DNA of 64,000 bases, from contig JANQQS010000080.1 in assembly GCA_028284955.1 (NCBI GenBank), positions 1 through 64,000 of the forward strand, read 5' to 3'. Positions 17,851-26,653 of this stretch are shown here, in pieces. Numbering within the stretch: the stretch's first letter is position 1; each line of letters begins with the position of its first letter. Origin of the DNA: Myxococcota bacterium. GTDB lineage: Bacteria; Myxococcota_A; Polyangia; Polyangiales; Houyiibacteriaceae. Made by a program: the position numbers and the translations under genes. The notes below the pieces were generated by a model. It was given only the letters and a program-made list of their open reading frames with translations, searched no databases and was not told where the DNA came from.

Positions 17851-18900
17851 CTACACTGAGGCTTGAGTTGCCTCGCGCCATGCGGCGAGCGTGCGCTCGG
17901 CGCGGCCAGAGTCAATCGCTTCGGCGGCACGCGACGCGCCTTCGCGCAGGGAAGAGACGGCACCCGCCACCACCAACGCGGCTCCCGCATTGATGAGCAC
18001 CGCGCTCCGAGCGCCGCCCTGAGCGCCACCCAATATCGCACGGGCGATGCGTGCGTTCTCGTCCGCATCTCCGCCTTGCAGTTCGCTCGGCGGAACCCGC
18101 GCCAGCCCAAAATCCTCCGGCGTCACTTCGAATGTGCGCACCGAGTTGGCAGTAGAATCGCTGGCTCGAATCTCCGCGACTTGCGTTGGGCCACATGGCG
18201 AAATTTCGTCGAGGCCGCCGTCGCCGTGAACGACCCAGGCGGCGGTAGAGCCCAAGCGGCCAAGCACTTCCGCCAGCTGGGTCACCCTCTGAGCATCGTA
18301 TACGCCCACGAGCTGATGGGTGGCCTCCGCCGGATTCGCGAGCGGACCCAGTAGGTTGAACAGGGTGCGAACGCCGAGCTCTCGTCGAATAGGCGCTGCA
18401 TGGCGCATCGCTGCATGGTGCGCTGGCGCAAAGAGAAACCCAATGTTCAGCTCGCGAATGCATCGCGCAACGTCTTCGGGCGAACGATCGATCCGAACTC
18501 CGAGCGCCTCGAGTACGTCCGCACTCCCTGCGCGGGACGACACTGCGCGGTTGCCGTGTTTGGCCACCGCGACGCCACACGCCGCCACCACGATAGCCGA
18601 GACCGTGGAGATATTGAATGTATCCGCGCCGTCGCCTCCAGTACCACACGTATCGAGCAACGTTCGATCGACCGAAGTGCCGGGTATCTGCGCGCTGATA
18701 GTGGCCGAGCGCGCGCGCATCTCCAGCGCAGCTGCGGCGAGTTCCTCCGTGGTTTCGCCCTTCATACGCAGCCCGATCAAAAAAGCGCTCATCTGCACCG
18801 GACTCGCCTCTCCGGACAGGATATGACCCACCGCCGCGCGCATCGATGCCGAGGACAGCGACTGCCCCTGCACGATCTGGTGAATAGCATCACGAAGCAT
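17851..18900 (-). CDS. trpD: Anthranilate phosphoribosyltransferase
   Basis: Transfers phosphoribose from PRPP to anthranilate. It contains the PRPP-binding DTCGTGGDGADTFN, the Mg-related KHGNRAVSS and the conserved GSADVLEALG. ATG 18900 (349 residues) is preferred to the in-frame TTG at 18912 because GGGAG lies six bases before it. It overlaps the trpG 3' end by 11 bases, so translation is probably coupled. The C-terminal ASRAAEAIDSGRAERTLAAW helix is typical of the family. Confidence 0.96.
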   Translation of the reverse strand: MLRDAIHQIVQGQSLSSASMRAAVGHILSGEASPVQMSAFLIGLRMKGETTEELAAAALEMRARSATISAQIPGTSVDRTLLDTCGTGGDGADTFNISTVSAIVVAACGVAVAKHGNRAVSSRAGSADVLEALGVRIDRSPEDVARCIRELNIGFLFAPAHHAAMRHAAPIRRELGVRTLFNLLGPLANPAEATHQLVGVYDAQRVTQLAEVLGRLGSTAAWVVHGDGGLDEISPCGPTQVAEIRASDSTANSVRTFEVTPEDFGLARVPPSELQGGDADENARIARAILGGAQGGARSAVLINAGAALVVAGAVSSLREGASRAAEAIDSGRAERTLAAWREATQASV

Positions 18901-19495
18901 GCCGGCTCCCAAGAGCTTGTGGCCTCTGCGCTACGAACGCGAGCCAGCTACGCAGCAAATCATGGCCGTGCTCGGTGAGAAACGATTCGGGATGAAACTG
19001 AACGCCTTCGATGGGTAGCGTTCGATGGCGGACCCCCATCGTTTCGCCCTCTGATGTCCACGCCGTCACCTCGAGGTCGCTAGGAATCGAATCCTTTTCG
19101 ACGATCAGCGAGTGATATCGAGTAGCGGTAAAGGGACTCGGCAGCGTTTTGAATACCCCTTCACCACGATGAAGAATCTGGGATGTTCGTCCATGCATCA
19201 ATCGATCCGCGCGCACCACCCGTGCGCCAAAATGCTGCGCGATGGTCTGATGCCCGAGGCACACTCCGAACACAGGAACCTCTTGGCCGAGCTCCGCAAC
19301 CACCGACTGGCTCACACCGCTGTCCTCAGGCCGTCCGGGCCCCGGACTGATCAGTACGCCGTGGGGCCCTAGCGCACGAATTCCCGCAACGTCGATGGCG
19401 TCATTTCGGTGAACGCTCACCTCAGCCCCGAGTTCTGCCAAATACTGAACTAGGTTGTAGGTAAACGAATCGTAGTTGTCGATGACCAGAATCAT
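18890..19495 (-). CDS. trpG: Anthranilate (or aminodeoxychorismate) synthase glutamine amidotransferase subunit
   Basis: A class I glutamine amidotransferase that supplies ammonia to the TrpE (or PabB) subunit. MILVIDNYDSFTYNLVQYL is the classic N-terminus, so ATG 19495 is used rather than the upstream 19564. It has the GPGRPED oxyanion region, the nucleophile Cys in GVCLGHQ and the His-Glu pair in VQFHPESF. TrpG and PabA cannot be told apart by sequence; the trpD-trpC context favours TrpG, perhaps with dual use. TrpE is not in the window. Confidence 0.94.
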   Translation of the reverse strand: MILVIDNYDSFTYNLVQYLAELGAEVSVHRNDAIDVAGIRALGPHGVLISPGPGRPEDSGVSQSVVAELGQEVPVFGVCLGHQTIAQHFGARVVRADRLMHGRTSQILHRGEGVFKTLPSPFTATRYHSLIVEKDSIPSDLEVTAWTSEGETMGVRHRTLPIEGVQFHPESFLTEHGHDLLRSWLAFVAQRPQALGSRHAS

Positions 19496-19620
19496 AAGGT
19501 GGCTGCCGCTCCGCGGTGGAAATCGGAGACCGGGACGGTGCGTCCACTCTGCTTCAATTCGCAAGACTCGGCAAAGACCGCCTGTCTGTAGTAGGGTCTC
19601 CCGTCCAAAAGAGGGGGTTC

Positions 19621-21636
19621 ATGAAACGTCGCGTGGATGTGGCGTTGCCATCGATGGAATGTGGCGAGTTGCTCCCGGCGCTCAATCGCGCCGGTTTCAC
19701 CGCTGTAGCTCGCGCAGCATCCTCCATCGCAACGGAGGGCAGCAGCGCAGATCTCGTGATCCTCGATGCCGACGATCCGTCCGGACGACAGACTATGCTT
19801 CAGCTGCAGCGCGCGGCCCGACCGAAGCCACTACTGATTGCGGTGTGCAGTCAGGGGACCAACTTTCCACAGGCCACCACCGCCGACGCAAAATATCTTC
19901 GGCCTCTCGCGGTCGACCGCGTCATCCGAAAAGTGGAGACATTTCTGACCGGTGAGACAGAACGGCTTCCGCGCCCAACCCCGCTCCCTCCGCCTCGAAA
20001 CCCGACCCAAGCCACTCTGGCTCCGGATTCCTCGATCGCTGAGAATGCGGTCACGGGCCGGACCGATGTATTCGCAAAACTTGCCGCGCACGACGAATCG
20101 CCGGAATCGTCGGAACCAACCCAACAACTGCGAGGGCTCTCACCCGGCGTCGACCAAATGCTGCAAGACGCCGATCGTCGGGTGTTTGAGCATGAAAGCC
20201 CGCTGCGCATGATGTTTCCCGCCAGCGAGTCGCCGGCCCACGTACTGGTGCCGGGCGACTTCCTCACCCTCGGTTCGCTCGCCAGCGACGACCGCGAATT
20301 CGACCCCGTTGATGGTCTCACGCTGCTCCGCGCACCCATCGAAGCTGCGCCCATCGAAGGCGTGCCGATCGAGGAGCAATCGGTTTCGCCCACCCCCGAG
20401 CGGCTCGAAAGTAAGGTGAACGAAAGCACCGGCACCGTATACCGCGAGCCCCTATTCGAAGCCTCAGCCGAAACAACCACCTCAGTCGGCAGTCGCCCGG
20501 AGCGCATTCCGTTCGGGCAGAACCATCTCGTAGCCGGAAACGGCATCGGTTTGTCGTGGCGGCTCTCGGAGCATGCCAGCGATCTCATGCTTCGCGTGAC
20601 GTGGCCATCGGAACGCGACGACGCTCGAAAAGACGACGCTCGAAAGGACGACGCGGAAACAACCGAGCGAAAGCAAACCATCACGCTGGGTTTGCGCAAC
20701 GGGTGGGTTTACCACTTCGGAGGATCCGCCGGGCAACGTGTGCTCAGGGAGCTTCGCTCGGAAGGTCGCGTGGAAACGCTGGCGGAAAACGAACGGCATG
20801 CGCAAAAACTCCTTGATGAGATGGTCGAAAAGCAAGCCGTCACGCGCTACGAGCTCGACCGCCGGATTCGTGTGGCGCGCACCGAGCTGATCTACGACGC
20901 GTTTACTGCGCCCACCGCACTTGCGACAGTACTGCCATGCCAGGCGATGCCGTCCCGCGAATCGATGCCGTCCCGCGAATCGATGCCATCTCACGAAAGG
21001 GATTCGCCCTACGAAGAATCGCCGTGGACCGAAGAACAGCGCCGTTCGATATTCGGCTCATCGATCGTTCCCATTTTGGTCGACGCCGCGCGAGCACGTT
21101 TCGACTCAGCGTTCGTGTTGAAGGAAATCGGCGACAGCGTGATGCAATTCACGTCCGACAGCTACCGCCGTTTCGACGAATGCCTGCTTCCTCCGGAAGA
21201 GATTCTTTTGCTGGAACGCCTTCGGGGACAGCCGCTCAGCACTTGGTGCGGCGCGCTTGCACCTGCAGTCGGTCTGGCCGGGCTCGTATTCGCGCTTCAC
21301 AGCGTGGGCGGGCTCGTAGCCCGCGAGCAACCTACGCCAAGGATAGAAACCGCACCCTACGCGATTCCTCAAGATCTCGCCGCGGAGACACATCTGCGCG
21401 CTGCATATGCCAAAAACCGAAACGCGACCTACTTCGAAATCCTTGGTACCCCCAAAAACGCGACCGCTCGGATGGTCGAGCAAGCCTACCTTCGACGCGC
21501 GCAAGAAATCAAAGCGATCCCCACCCGCGACGAATCGCTAAAGCACCTGCGAAACGATATCCTCACCATGCTGGAGGAAGCCCACGAGGTTCTTCGTTTG
21601 GATCACCTGCGAGCGGCCTACGCCGCGGCCGTTTGA
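19621..21636 (+). CDS. Receiver-like plus J-like multidomain protein
   Basis: ATG 19621 is used because a GAGGGGG site precedes it; the frame is open from 19516. The first 115 residues resemble a response-regulator receiver (DLVILDADDP, with the strand-3 Asp, and a late KYLRPLAVDRVIRKVETFL). A Pro/Thr/Glu-rich linker (about 120-300) follows, then a PATAN/DUF4388-like module (LGLRNGWVYHFGGSAGQRVLRELRSEG shortened here by eye) and a C-terminal J-domain-like end (YFEILGTPKNATARMVEQAY) lacking HPD. Two in-frame tandem repeats (15 and 18 bases) lie at 20617-20655 and 20946-20999. The function is unknown; it is probably a cytoplasmic regulator of a myxobacterial signalling type. Confidence 0.7.
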   Translation: MKRRVDVALPSMECGELLPALNRAGFTAVARAASSIATEGSSADLVILDADDPSGRQTMLQLQRAARPKPLLIAVCSQGTNFPQATTADAKYLRPLAVDRVIRKVETFLTGETERLPRPTPLPPPRNPTQATLAPDSSIAENAVTGRTDVFAKLAAHDESPESSEPTQQLRGLSPGVDQMLQDADRRVFEHESPLRMMFPASESPAHVLVPGDFLTLGSLASDDREFDPVDGLTLLRAPIEAAPIEGVPIEEQSVSPTPERLESKVNESTGTVYREPLFEASAETTTSVGSRPERIPFGQNHLVAGNGIGLSWRLSEHASDLMLRVTWPSERDDARKDDARKDDAETTERKQTITLGLRNGWVYHFGGSAGQRVLRELRSEGRVETLAENERHAQKLLDEMVEKQAVTRYELDRRIRVARTELIYDAFTAPTALATVLPCQAMPSRESMPSRESMPSHERDSPYEESPWTEEQRRSIFGSSIVPILVDAARARFDSAFVLKEIGDSVMQFTSDSYRRFDECLLPPEEILLLERLRGQPLSTWCGALAPAVGLAGLVFALHSVGGLVAREQPTPRIETAPYAIPQDLAAETHLRAAYAKNRNATYFEILGTPKNATARMVEQAYLRRAQEIKAIPTRDESLKHLRNDILTMLEEAHEVLRLDHLRAAYAAAV

Positions 21637-21639
21637 TCG

Positions 21640-22887
21640 CTATAAAATCGAGGTACGCTCGAGCTCTTCGAGCTTTGTCTCCGGAAACCATCGCCAAACG
21701 AGCGCCAGCGCGACGATAGGAAAGATCGAGGTAGCGGCAACTACAGGGCCAAACGCGCCCCAGTATTCCGCCGCCGCACCTACGGCGAGCGGGGACAGAA
21801 CATAGCTGATGCGGCCGAGCAGGTTATTCGACCACGCAAACGCGTCACCGCGGAGATCGGTGGGAAAAAGCTCCGCACCATATGCGTTCAAAATCGGGAG
21901 GTACGCGCTAGCCGCAAAAATTCCGAGTGACAGAGCAACCGTCAACGGGACAAAACCCTTGAGTGTGTAGCATGCAAACGTCGCCACAGATGCGATGCCA
22001 AATACGATCGCGGCTCCGGCGCGACGCCCGACCACGTCGATCAACTTGCCGGAAGCGAAAAGCAGAGGCATGGCCACCACGGCCGCCACGCTAATCGCAA
22101 GCCCCACGTCAGCATCTGAAAACTCTCGTTCGCCGACCGCAAACTCCTTCCAAAAGGCCACGCTGTTCTGCGCGCAGATATAGGCAAAAAACCAAACTGC
22201 GGCGAGCTTGAGCATGCGCGCGCGGTACGGAGTTCGCCAAATATGCACAAGCGGTCGACGCGAAATTGTCTCCTGAGCCAGAAAGCGCCCCGTCTCTCGA
22301 AGGCCACGACGAGCGTAGCCAAGGATCGCCAAAGGAAGCACGCCGACGAAATACACCGCGCGCCATCCGTAGTCCGTGGACAAGAGTAGCGGCGCAACTC
22401 CAGCGCAAAACACCGAGCCAAGACTCGACGTCGCCTGAATCACCCCGATCACCATGCCCCGACGCGACGCGGGAAACTCTTCGGCGGCGATGACCATGCT
22501 GATGGCCCATTCGGCGATAAGAAAAATCCGCGCGAGCAACTGCAACACCACGAATACCGCAACGTTCGGCGAAAACCCGGTGAGAAAGGTCGTCACCGTA
22601 TACCCCGCGATCGTCCACGTGAGCACCGGCCTGCGCCCCCACGAATCGGCACGCCGCACCAACAAATAGGCGATCACGGTGCCGACGTTGATGCAAAACA
22701 CGATCGTCCCCGCCCACCCGATCGACAGCCCGAAATCGGCACGCACATTGGGCAAAATCTGGGTGAGCGCGAGGAAATCGTAGCCCTCAAAAAACGTCGC
22801 GACGCTCAAAAACACAAACAGCCGGCGCTGATAAGGCGTGAACGGAACCTTTTCGGATTTCTCGGTTGTCGCCGCAGGGTCGGTCAT
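21640..22887 (-). CDS. MFS transporter (aromatic acid/sugar-porter-like)
   Basis: A 415-residue 12-TM major facilitator. TM1 contains FFEGYDFLALTQILP, and the loop 2-3 signature is ADSWGRRPVL. Loop 8-9 (KLIDVVGRRAGA) repeats the family motif, and PTDLRGDAFAWSNNLLGR in the second half fits the AAHS/sugar-porter-like group. The substrate is probably a small organic acid or sugar but cannot be set. Its stop codon lies only 3 bases from that of the convergent 19621 gene, leaving no room for a separate terminator between them. Confidence 0.88.
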   Translation of the reverse strand: MTDPAATTEKSEKVPFTPYQRRLFVFLSVATFFEGYDFLALTQILPNVRADFGLSIGWAGTIVFCINVGTVIAYLLVRRADSWGRRPVLTWTIAGYTVTTFLTGFSPNVAVFVVLQLLARIFLIAEWAISMVIAAEEFPASRRGMVIGVIQATSSLGSVFCAGVAPLLLSTDYGWRAVYFVGVLPLAILGYARRGLRETGRFLAQETISRRPLVHIWRTPYRARMLKLAAVWFFAYICAQNSVAFWKEFAVGEREFSDADVGLAISVAAVVAMPLLFASGKLIDVVGRRAGAAIVFGIASVATFACYTLKGFVPLTVALSLGIFAASAYLPILNAYGAELFPTDLRGDAFAWSNNLLGRISYVLSPLAVGAAAEYWGAFGPVVAATSIFPIVALALVWRWFPETKLEELERTSIL

Positions 22888-22973
22888 CGAGTTGTGCGCT
22901 AGCTGTCTAACACTCTGCTGGCGGGCTCGTCACCAGGTTCGCGATCAATCTGCGCTTCCACTATCATGCGCGC

Positions 22974-23789
22974 ATGCCGGCCCATTCCTCGTACCCCCCC
23001 TCCGGACCCGCGTTAGAACGGTCGCTGGGAAAATCCATCGGGAGGCTCCGGGCCTTTGTCGAACAGAGCGGGGAAGCCGCGCTTCTCGCCCAAAAGACGC
23101 TAAAAACCTTATTCTCGACCCGGCTCGAAGCCTCCGCGCTGATTCAACAGGTCGAGCAGCTCGGCGTGCGCAGCCTCGCCATTGCCGCCGCCACGGCTGT
23201 CTTCGTGGGCATCGTGATGACGATTCAGTTCGCCGTTTCAGTGGAGAAATACGGCGCGACCTACACGCTTGGTCGCGTGATCGCGCTTTCTGAAGCTCGT
23301 GAGCTCGCCCCCTCGCTGACTTCGCTGGTGGTGGGCACGCGCATTGCCGCGGGCATGACGGCAGAAATCGGCTCGATGGCCGTCACCGAACAAATCGACG
23401 CCATTCGCGCGCTCGGCGCCGACCCCATTCGCAAACTCGTGGTGCCGAGACTCGTCGCCGCCACCATGATCATGCCGCTCATCGCGGTGCTCGCCTTCGT
23501 GCTGGGAATCTTCAGCGCGATGGTGGTGGCCAACGTATCGTACGGGTTGCCCGCAAAGTTTTTCATTTCATCGGCGCTCGATGCGCTGACCCTGCGCGAC
23601 TACCTCAGCGGGCTGAGCAAGACTCCGTTTTTCGGTTTTCTCGTCGCGCTACTCGGTTGTTACTACGGGCTGCATACCCATGGTGGAACCGAGGGCGTCG
23701 GCCGGGCGACAACGCAATCGGTGGTGGTGGTGTCGATCGCGATCTTGGTGGCTGATGCTTTGCTGACGCAGATTTTCGTCGCTTTGTGA
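22974..23789 (+). CDS. MlaE-family ABC permease (orphan)
   Basis: A 271-residue inner-membrane permease of the MlaE/TrnE (DUF140) family, which with MlaF ATPase and MlaD MCE protein moves phospholipids between membranes. It has the typical TAVFVGIVMTIQFAVSVEKYGA start, the EARELAPSLTSLVVGTRIAAG cytoplasmic motif, the AEIGSMAVTEQIDAI EQ-loop-like segment and GCYYGL followed by TEGVGRATTQSVV. The usual downstream mlaF/mlaD genes are absent; a hexamer repeat tract begins right at its stop codon. The partners must be elsewhere if it works. Confidence 0.93.
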   Translation: MPAHSSYPPSGPALERSLGKSIGRLRAFVEQSGEAALLAQKTLKTLFSTRLEASALIQQVEQLGVRSLAIAAATAVFVGIVMTIQFAVSVEKYGATYTLGRVIALSEARELAPSLTSLVVGTRIAAGMTAEIGSMAVTEQIDAIRALGADPIRKLVVPRLVAATMIMPLIAVLAFVLGIFSAMVVANVSYGLPAKFFISSALDALTLRDYLSGLSKTPFFGFLVALLGCYYGLHTHGGTEGVGRATTQSVVVVSIAILVADALLTQIFVAL

Positions 23790-23811
23790 CGTTCGAGCCG
23801 GAGGCCCGTGG

Positions 23812-24025
23812 CGACGAATCAGAATCGGACGCCGACGCGGAATCAGAATCGGACGCCGACGCGGAATCAGACGCAGAATCAGACGCAGAATCAGAATCAG
23901 ACGCGGGTTCAGACACAGAATCAGGGTCGGGTTCAGGTTCGGCGTCGGGATCAGGTTCAGGTTCGGATTCGGGTTCGGCGTCAGCGTCGGGGTCCGTGTC
24001 GGCATCGGCACCAGCTTCTGCCCCA
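23812..24025. repeat. Degenerate six-base tract (TCRGNN-like)
   Basis: About 34 successive six-base units of the form TCAGAA, TCGGAC, GCGGAA, TCAGGT, TCGGGT and so on. Unit boundaries hold for over 200 bases although the units differ. It separates the convergent mlaE-like and lipoprotein genes. Because the unit is six bases, all frames stay open and one frame reads as Ser-Asp/Ser-Glu/Ser-Gly dipeptides; I do not call it coding. Confidence 0.85.
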
Positions 24026-24065
24026 TCGAAGTTCGCGCTGCGAAACCTATCCCGCCAAAGCGTTT

Positions 24066-25283
24066 CTAGAGAGTCGGCTCGGACGCAGAAGTGGATGCAT
24101 TTGCGACTCGGGCGCACCCGTCATTCAGTAGCTCCAGGGCCTGCTCGTCACATGGATGAGCGTACGACTTTCCATCCGGCGAGAAGTACGTCACTCCGCC
24201 GGCAGCCACCCTCAACTCACGAATCACCGTTCCGAGAGGGTTTTCGAACGGCACGATGAGATCATATTCCTCTGGAAAGTCCGGAACGGGCTGGCAGCCG
24301 AGTTGCGCGGAATCAGCCGCCGTGCCGGGACTGACTGCGGCGCCAAATATTTGGAATCCGTTGGTCACGCTGACCTTGACGTCTTTGGTCGAGCGAAGTG
24401 TGACGAACAGGCTGTAGTTCTTCTCTGTGGTGCCAGAATACTCCTTGCATCCAAGCTCATACTGCGTTTGCCCCACAGAGCGGGGAGGTCCACCCTGCGC
24501 GCTGGCGGACCCATCAGGGACGATGTCCCGCGTGGGCGAGCTCTCTGACCCGCCGCACACGGACGTGGCCACCTTCATGTGCGCGGTGTCGATTGGGTCT
24601 TCGCCTTGGCCAGCGCTGTCGGTCGCGTCCCCGTCACCGTTGCTGCGGAACGTGGAGAGCTTGCTCGATTCGATGGCGATGGCGCGAGGTTTGTCGTTCT
24701 GGGAAGAATCAGCGGGGAGGTCGCTCACGTCGGCCAAGTCGGCGCTATCGGTATCGACAGGGACTGCTGCGGAGGCGTCCGCCGTTTTGGTGTCGGCGGT
24801 ATCGATCGCGTCCGGCTCGCTGTCGACCGCAACCACGGTAAGCACCGGATCTTCGCTCTTGCTCTTGGCCCGATAGGTGCCCTTCCATTCGAACCCTTCG
24901 CTGCGAATGCGCTTCATCTCAAGCGAAATCGGCTCGGCGTTTTTGTAGACGCGCAGCTCGTCGGTGGCGGCCGGCGCGACCACGTAGAGCTCATAGGAAT
25001 TGGCGCGGGACGCGTGTTCCTTGATCTCGAAACGCATGCTGATTTCCGCAAACTGGTCGGGGGAAAGAGAGCTATTGTAAACACGGCATTCGAGCTCGTT
25101 GCTCTGGCCTTGTTTTTGCGCGCTGTCGGACGGCCCTGCTGCCGCCGCAGTACATCCCGCGCCCGTCAGCCCAGCAAGAAGACCTGCCGCCCCCAGCGAC
25201 GCTGCCTTCCTCACCCATGCTGCCTTCCCCACCCAGACATGACGTTCCGCTCGACCCCACGACCACGATTGCCGGTCTGTCAT
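24066..25283 (-). CDS. Hypothetical lipoprotein with Asp/Ser/Ala-rich middle
   Basis: The 405-residue product has a signal peptide with lipobox (LTGAGC). Residues about 60-150 form a beta-rich domain (ECRVYNSSLSPDQFAEISMRF), 155-250 are rich in Asp, Ser, Ala and Thr, and the last 130 residues form a second Cys-containing domain (YELGCKEYSG, LGCQPVPDFPEEYD, YAHPCDEQALELLNDGC). Even Cys numbers suggest disulphides outside the cytoplasm. GGAGGAAG precedes ATG 25283. I do not recognise a family. The next minus-strand gene upstream also encodes a lipoprotein. Confidence 0.72.
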   Translation of the reverse strand: MTDRQSWSWGRAERHVWVGKAAWVRKAASLGAAGLLAGLTGAGCTAAAAGPSDSAQKQGQSNELECRVYNSSLSPDQFAEISMRFEIKEHASRANSYELYVVAPAATDELRVYKNAEPISLEMKRIRSEGFEWKGTYRAKSKSEDPVLTVVAVDSEPDAIDTADTKTADASAAVPVDTDSADLADVSDLPADSSQNDKPRAIAIESSKLSTFRSNGDGDATDSAGQGEDPIDTAHMKVATSVCGGSESSPTRDIVPDGSASAQGGPPRSVGQTQYELGCKEYSGTTEKNYSLFVTLRSTKDVKVSVTNGFQIFGAAVSPGTAADSAQLGCQPVPDFPEEYDLIVPFENPLGTVIRELRVAAGGVTYFSPDGKSYAHPCDEQALELLNDGCARVANASTSASEPTL

Positions 25284-25540
25284 CCCGCTTCCTCCACCTG
25301 CATCAGCGAATTTGGGAACAGTGCACTCGACGAAACAGTGCGCTCAGGAAGCAATCATCTGCACGATTCGTGCCTTACCCATTTGCTGTGCGTCGTCGGT
25401 ACTTCTCTGCAAAAAACGACGTTTCGGGCCAATCCAAACCCTGCGTGTTGCCCGGAATCCAAGGCCAACTGGCCCCGCTGAGGCCAACAGACTCCAATGC
25501 TCTACGCGCCAAAACCCCCATCCCGCCGCCTGCCCTGAAG

Positions 25541-26395
25541 CTACCGCGACGGGCCCGGAGGCCAGGTGTACGCTTTCAGCATCTTCAACGTTTCTTGCCA
25601 CGGTCCGTCCCGACGCGCAAAACTCACCTTGAGTTGGTAGTGGTAAACAACAACCGGAGCGGCCGAGCCGTCACACGCACGATCAGCGAGGAATCGCTCT
25701 GCGTCGGGCGCGCCGAGAAGCACATCAATGACTCGAGGGTCTGGCAGCAACTTGCATTGGTAGTTCCCGATTGTCCGGAGAAATTGGTGTCTCGCGATGG
25801 CACCATGCGACTGTTGCTTTGCTGCTGTCGCGATCGCGATCGCGATATCGTGGGCAAATTCCGCCGTATCGAGAGGGCCAAGTTTTTGCCATAGGAGATC
25901 GTACCAGCACGCGGCGAGTCCTTGAAGAGCCGCTCCAAAATAATCGTAGGCAGTCGGGTTGAGCACATGCACGATCACCGAGTTAATCGGAGTAGTACGA
26001 CCTTCGTGCTCCACCCACCCCCCGTCCACGCGAACGATTCCGCAGTTGTTGTGAGGGTCCCGCCGTTTCGCCTTGGTGCGATTGGCCGCGAGGAGCGCTT
26101 CGGACGTGTCGTTGGTCGTCTCCCACAATCGAACCCTATCAAATCCTGTGTCCGATCTATCCGACGACGCGGATATCGCTCCCGTGCCAATGGCCAGCAA
26201 TGCATCGCGCAACCAAGCCCAAAAATCCACCTTGGCTTCGGTCTCGCTCGGAAGCTCCCACAAGTATTTTGATGCCTCGTCGTCGCCTACATCGGTTTGG
26301 GCCGCGCATCCATGAATGGTGACGCTGCAAACCGCTGCGAGGCACACGCCGACGCTCGAGCCCATCGCACCGCGGAACCCACGTTCGTACTTCAT
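25541..26395 (-). CDS. Hypothetical lipoprotein
   Basis: A 284-residue product with a signal peptide ending in IHGC (lipobox-like). The mature part has a hydrophobic patch (LRDALLAIGTGAISAS) and then a mixed domain with GGWVEHEGRTTPINSVIVHV and FAHDIAIAIATAAKQQ, with no motif I recognise. AGGAG lies nine bases before ATG 26395. Upstream of the start is a six-copy 15-base tandem repeat. There is a 257-base gap before the next lipoprotein gene (24066-25283), in which I see no feature. Confidence 0.7.
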   Translation of the reverse strand: MKYERGFRGAMGSSVGVCLAAVCSVTIHGCAAQTDVGDDEASKYLWELPSETEAKVDFWAWLRDALLAIGTGAISASSDRSDTGFDRVRLWETTNDTSEALLAANRTKAKRRDPHNNCGIVRVDGGWVEHEGRTTPINSVIVHVLNPTAYDYFGAALQGLAACWYDLLWQKLGPLDTAEFAHDIAIAIATAAKQQSHGAIARHQFLRTIGNYQCKLLPDPRVIDVLLGAPDAERFLADRACDGSAAPVVVYHYQLKVSFARRDGPWQETLKMLKAYTWPPGPSR

Positions 26396-26408
26396 CCGCT
26401 CTACTCCT

Positions 26409-26498
26409 CAGTGCTGCAAGGTTCAGCGCTGCAAGGTTCAGTGCCGCAAGGTTCAGTGCCGCAAGGGTCAGCGCCGCAAGGGTCAGCGCCGGTTGCGG
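26409..26498. repeat. 15-base tandem repeat, about 6 copies, upstream of the 25541-26395 gene
   Basis: The unit is CAGTGCTGCAAGGTT with one to four changes per copy. It starts 13 bases before the lipoprotein start codon on the minus strand, so it lies in the 5' untranslated or promoter zone. On the minus strand it reads as (AALNL)n in one frame, but that frame then overlaps the real gene. Confidence 0.88.
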
Positions 26499-26653
26499 AG
26501 ACGAGACGACTCTTGGCGGCGCCGCCACGCGATGTCACACACGTGTCACATTAGCAACTCGATCAGATCGGAAGCCGCCTCGAGCCTGATGCTCATCGCA
26601 TCTCGCGTCGCAAACGCGAGTCGTGTCCCATGGAGCAGGGGATTTGGTCTCGC

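Noticed and set aside
23786-24259. Ser-Asp-rich protein coded by the hexamer tract
   Set aside because: All frames on both strands are open because the unit is six bases; there is no signal peptide or ribosome site and the frame runs into the lipoprotein gene.
26157-26528. Pentapeptide-repeat-like protein (AALNL repeats) on the minus strand
   Set aside because: The repeat comes from the 15-base DNA repeat, and the rest of the frame is the out-of-frame shadow of the lipoprotein gene at 25541-26395.
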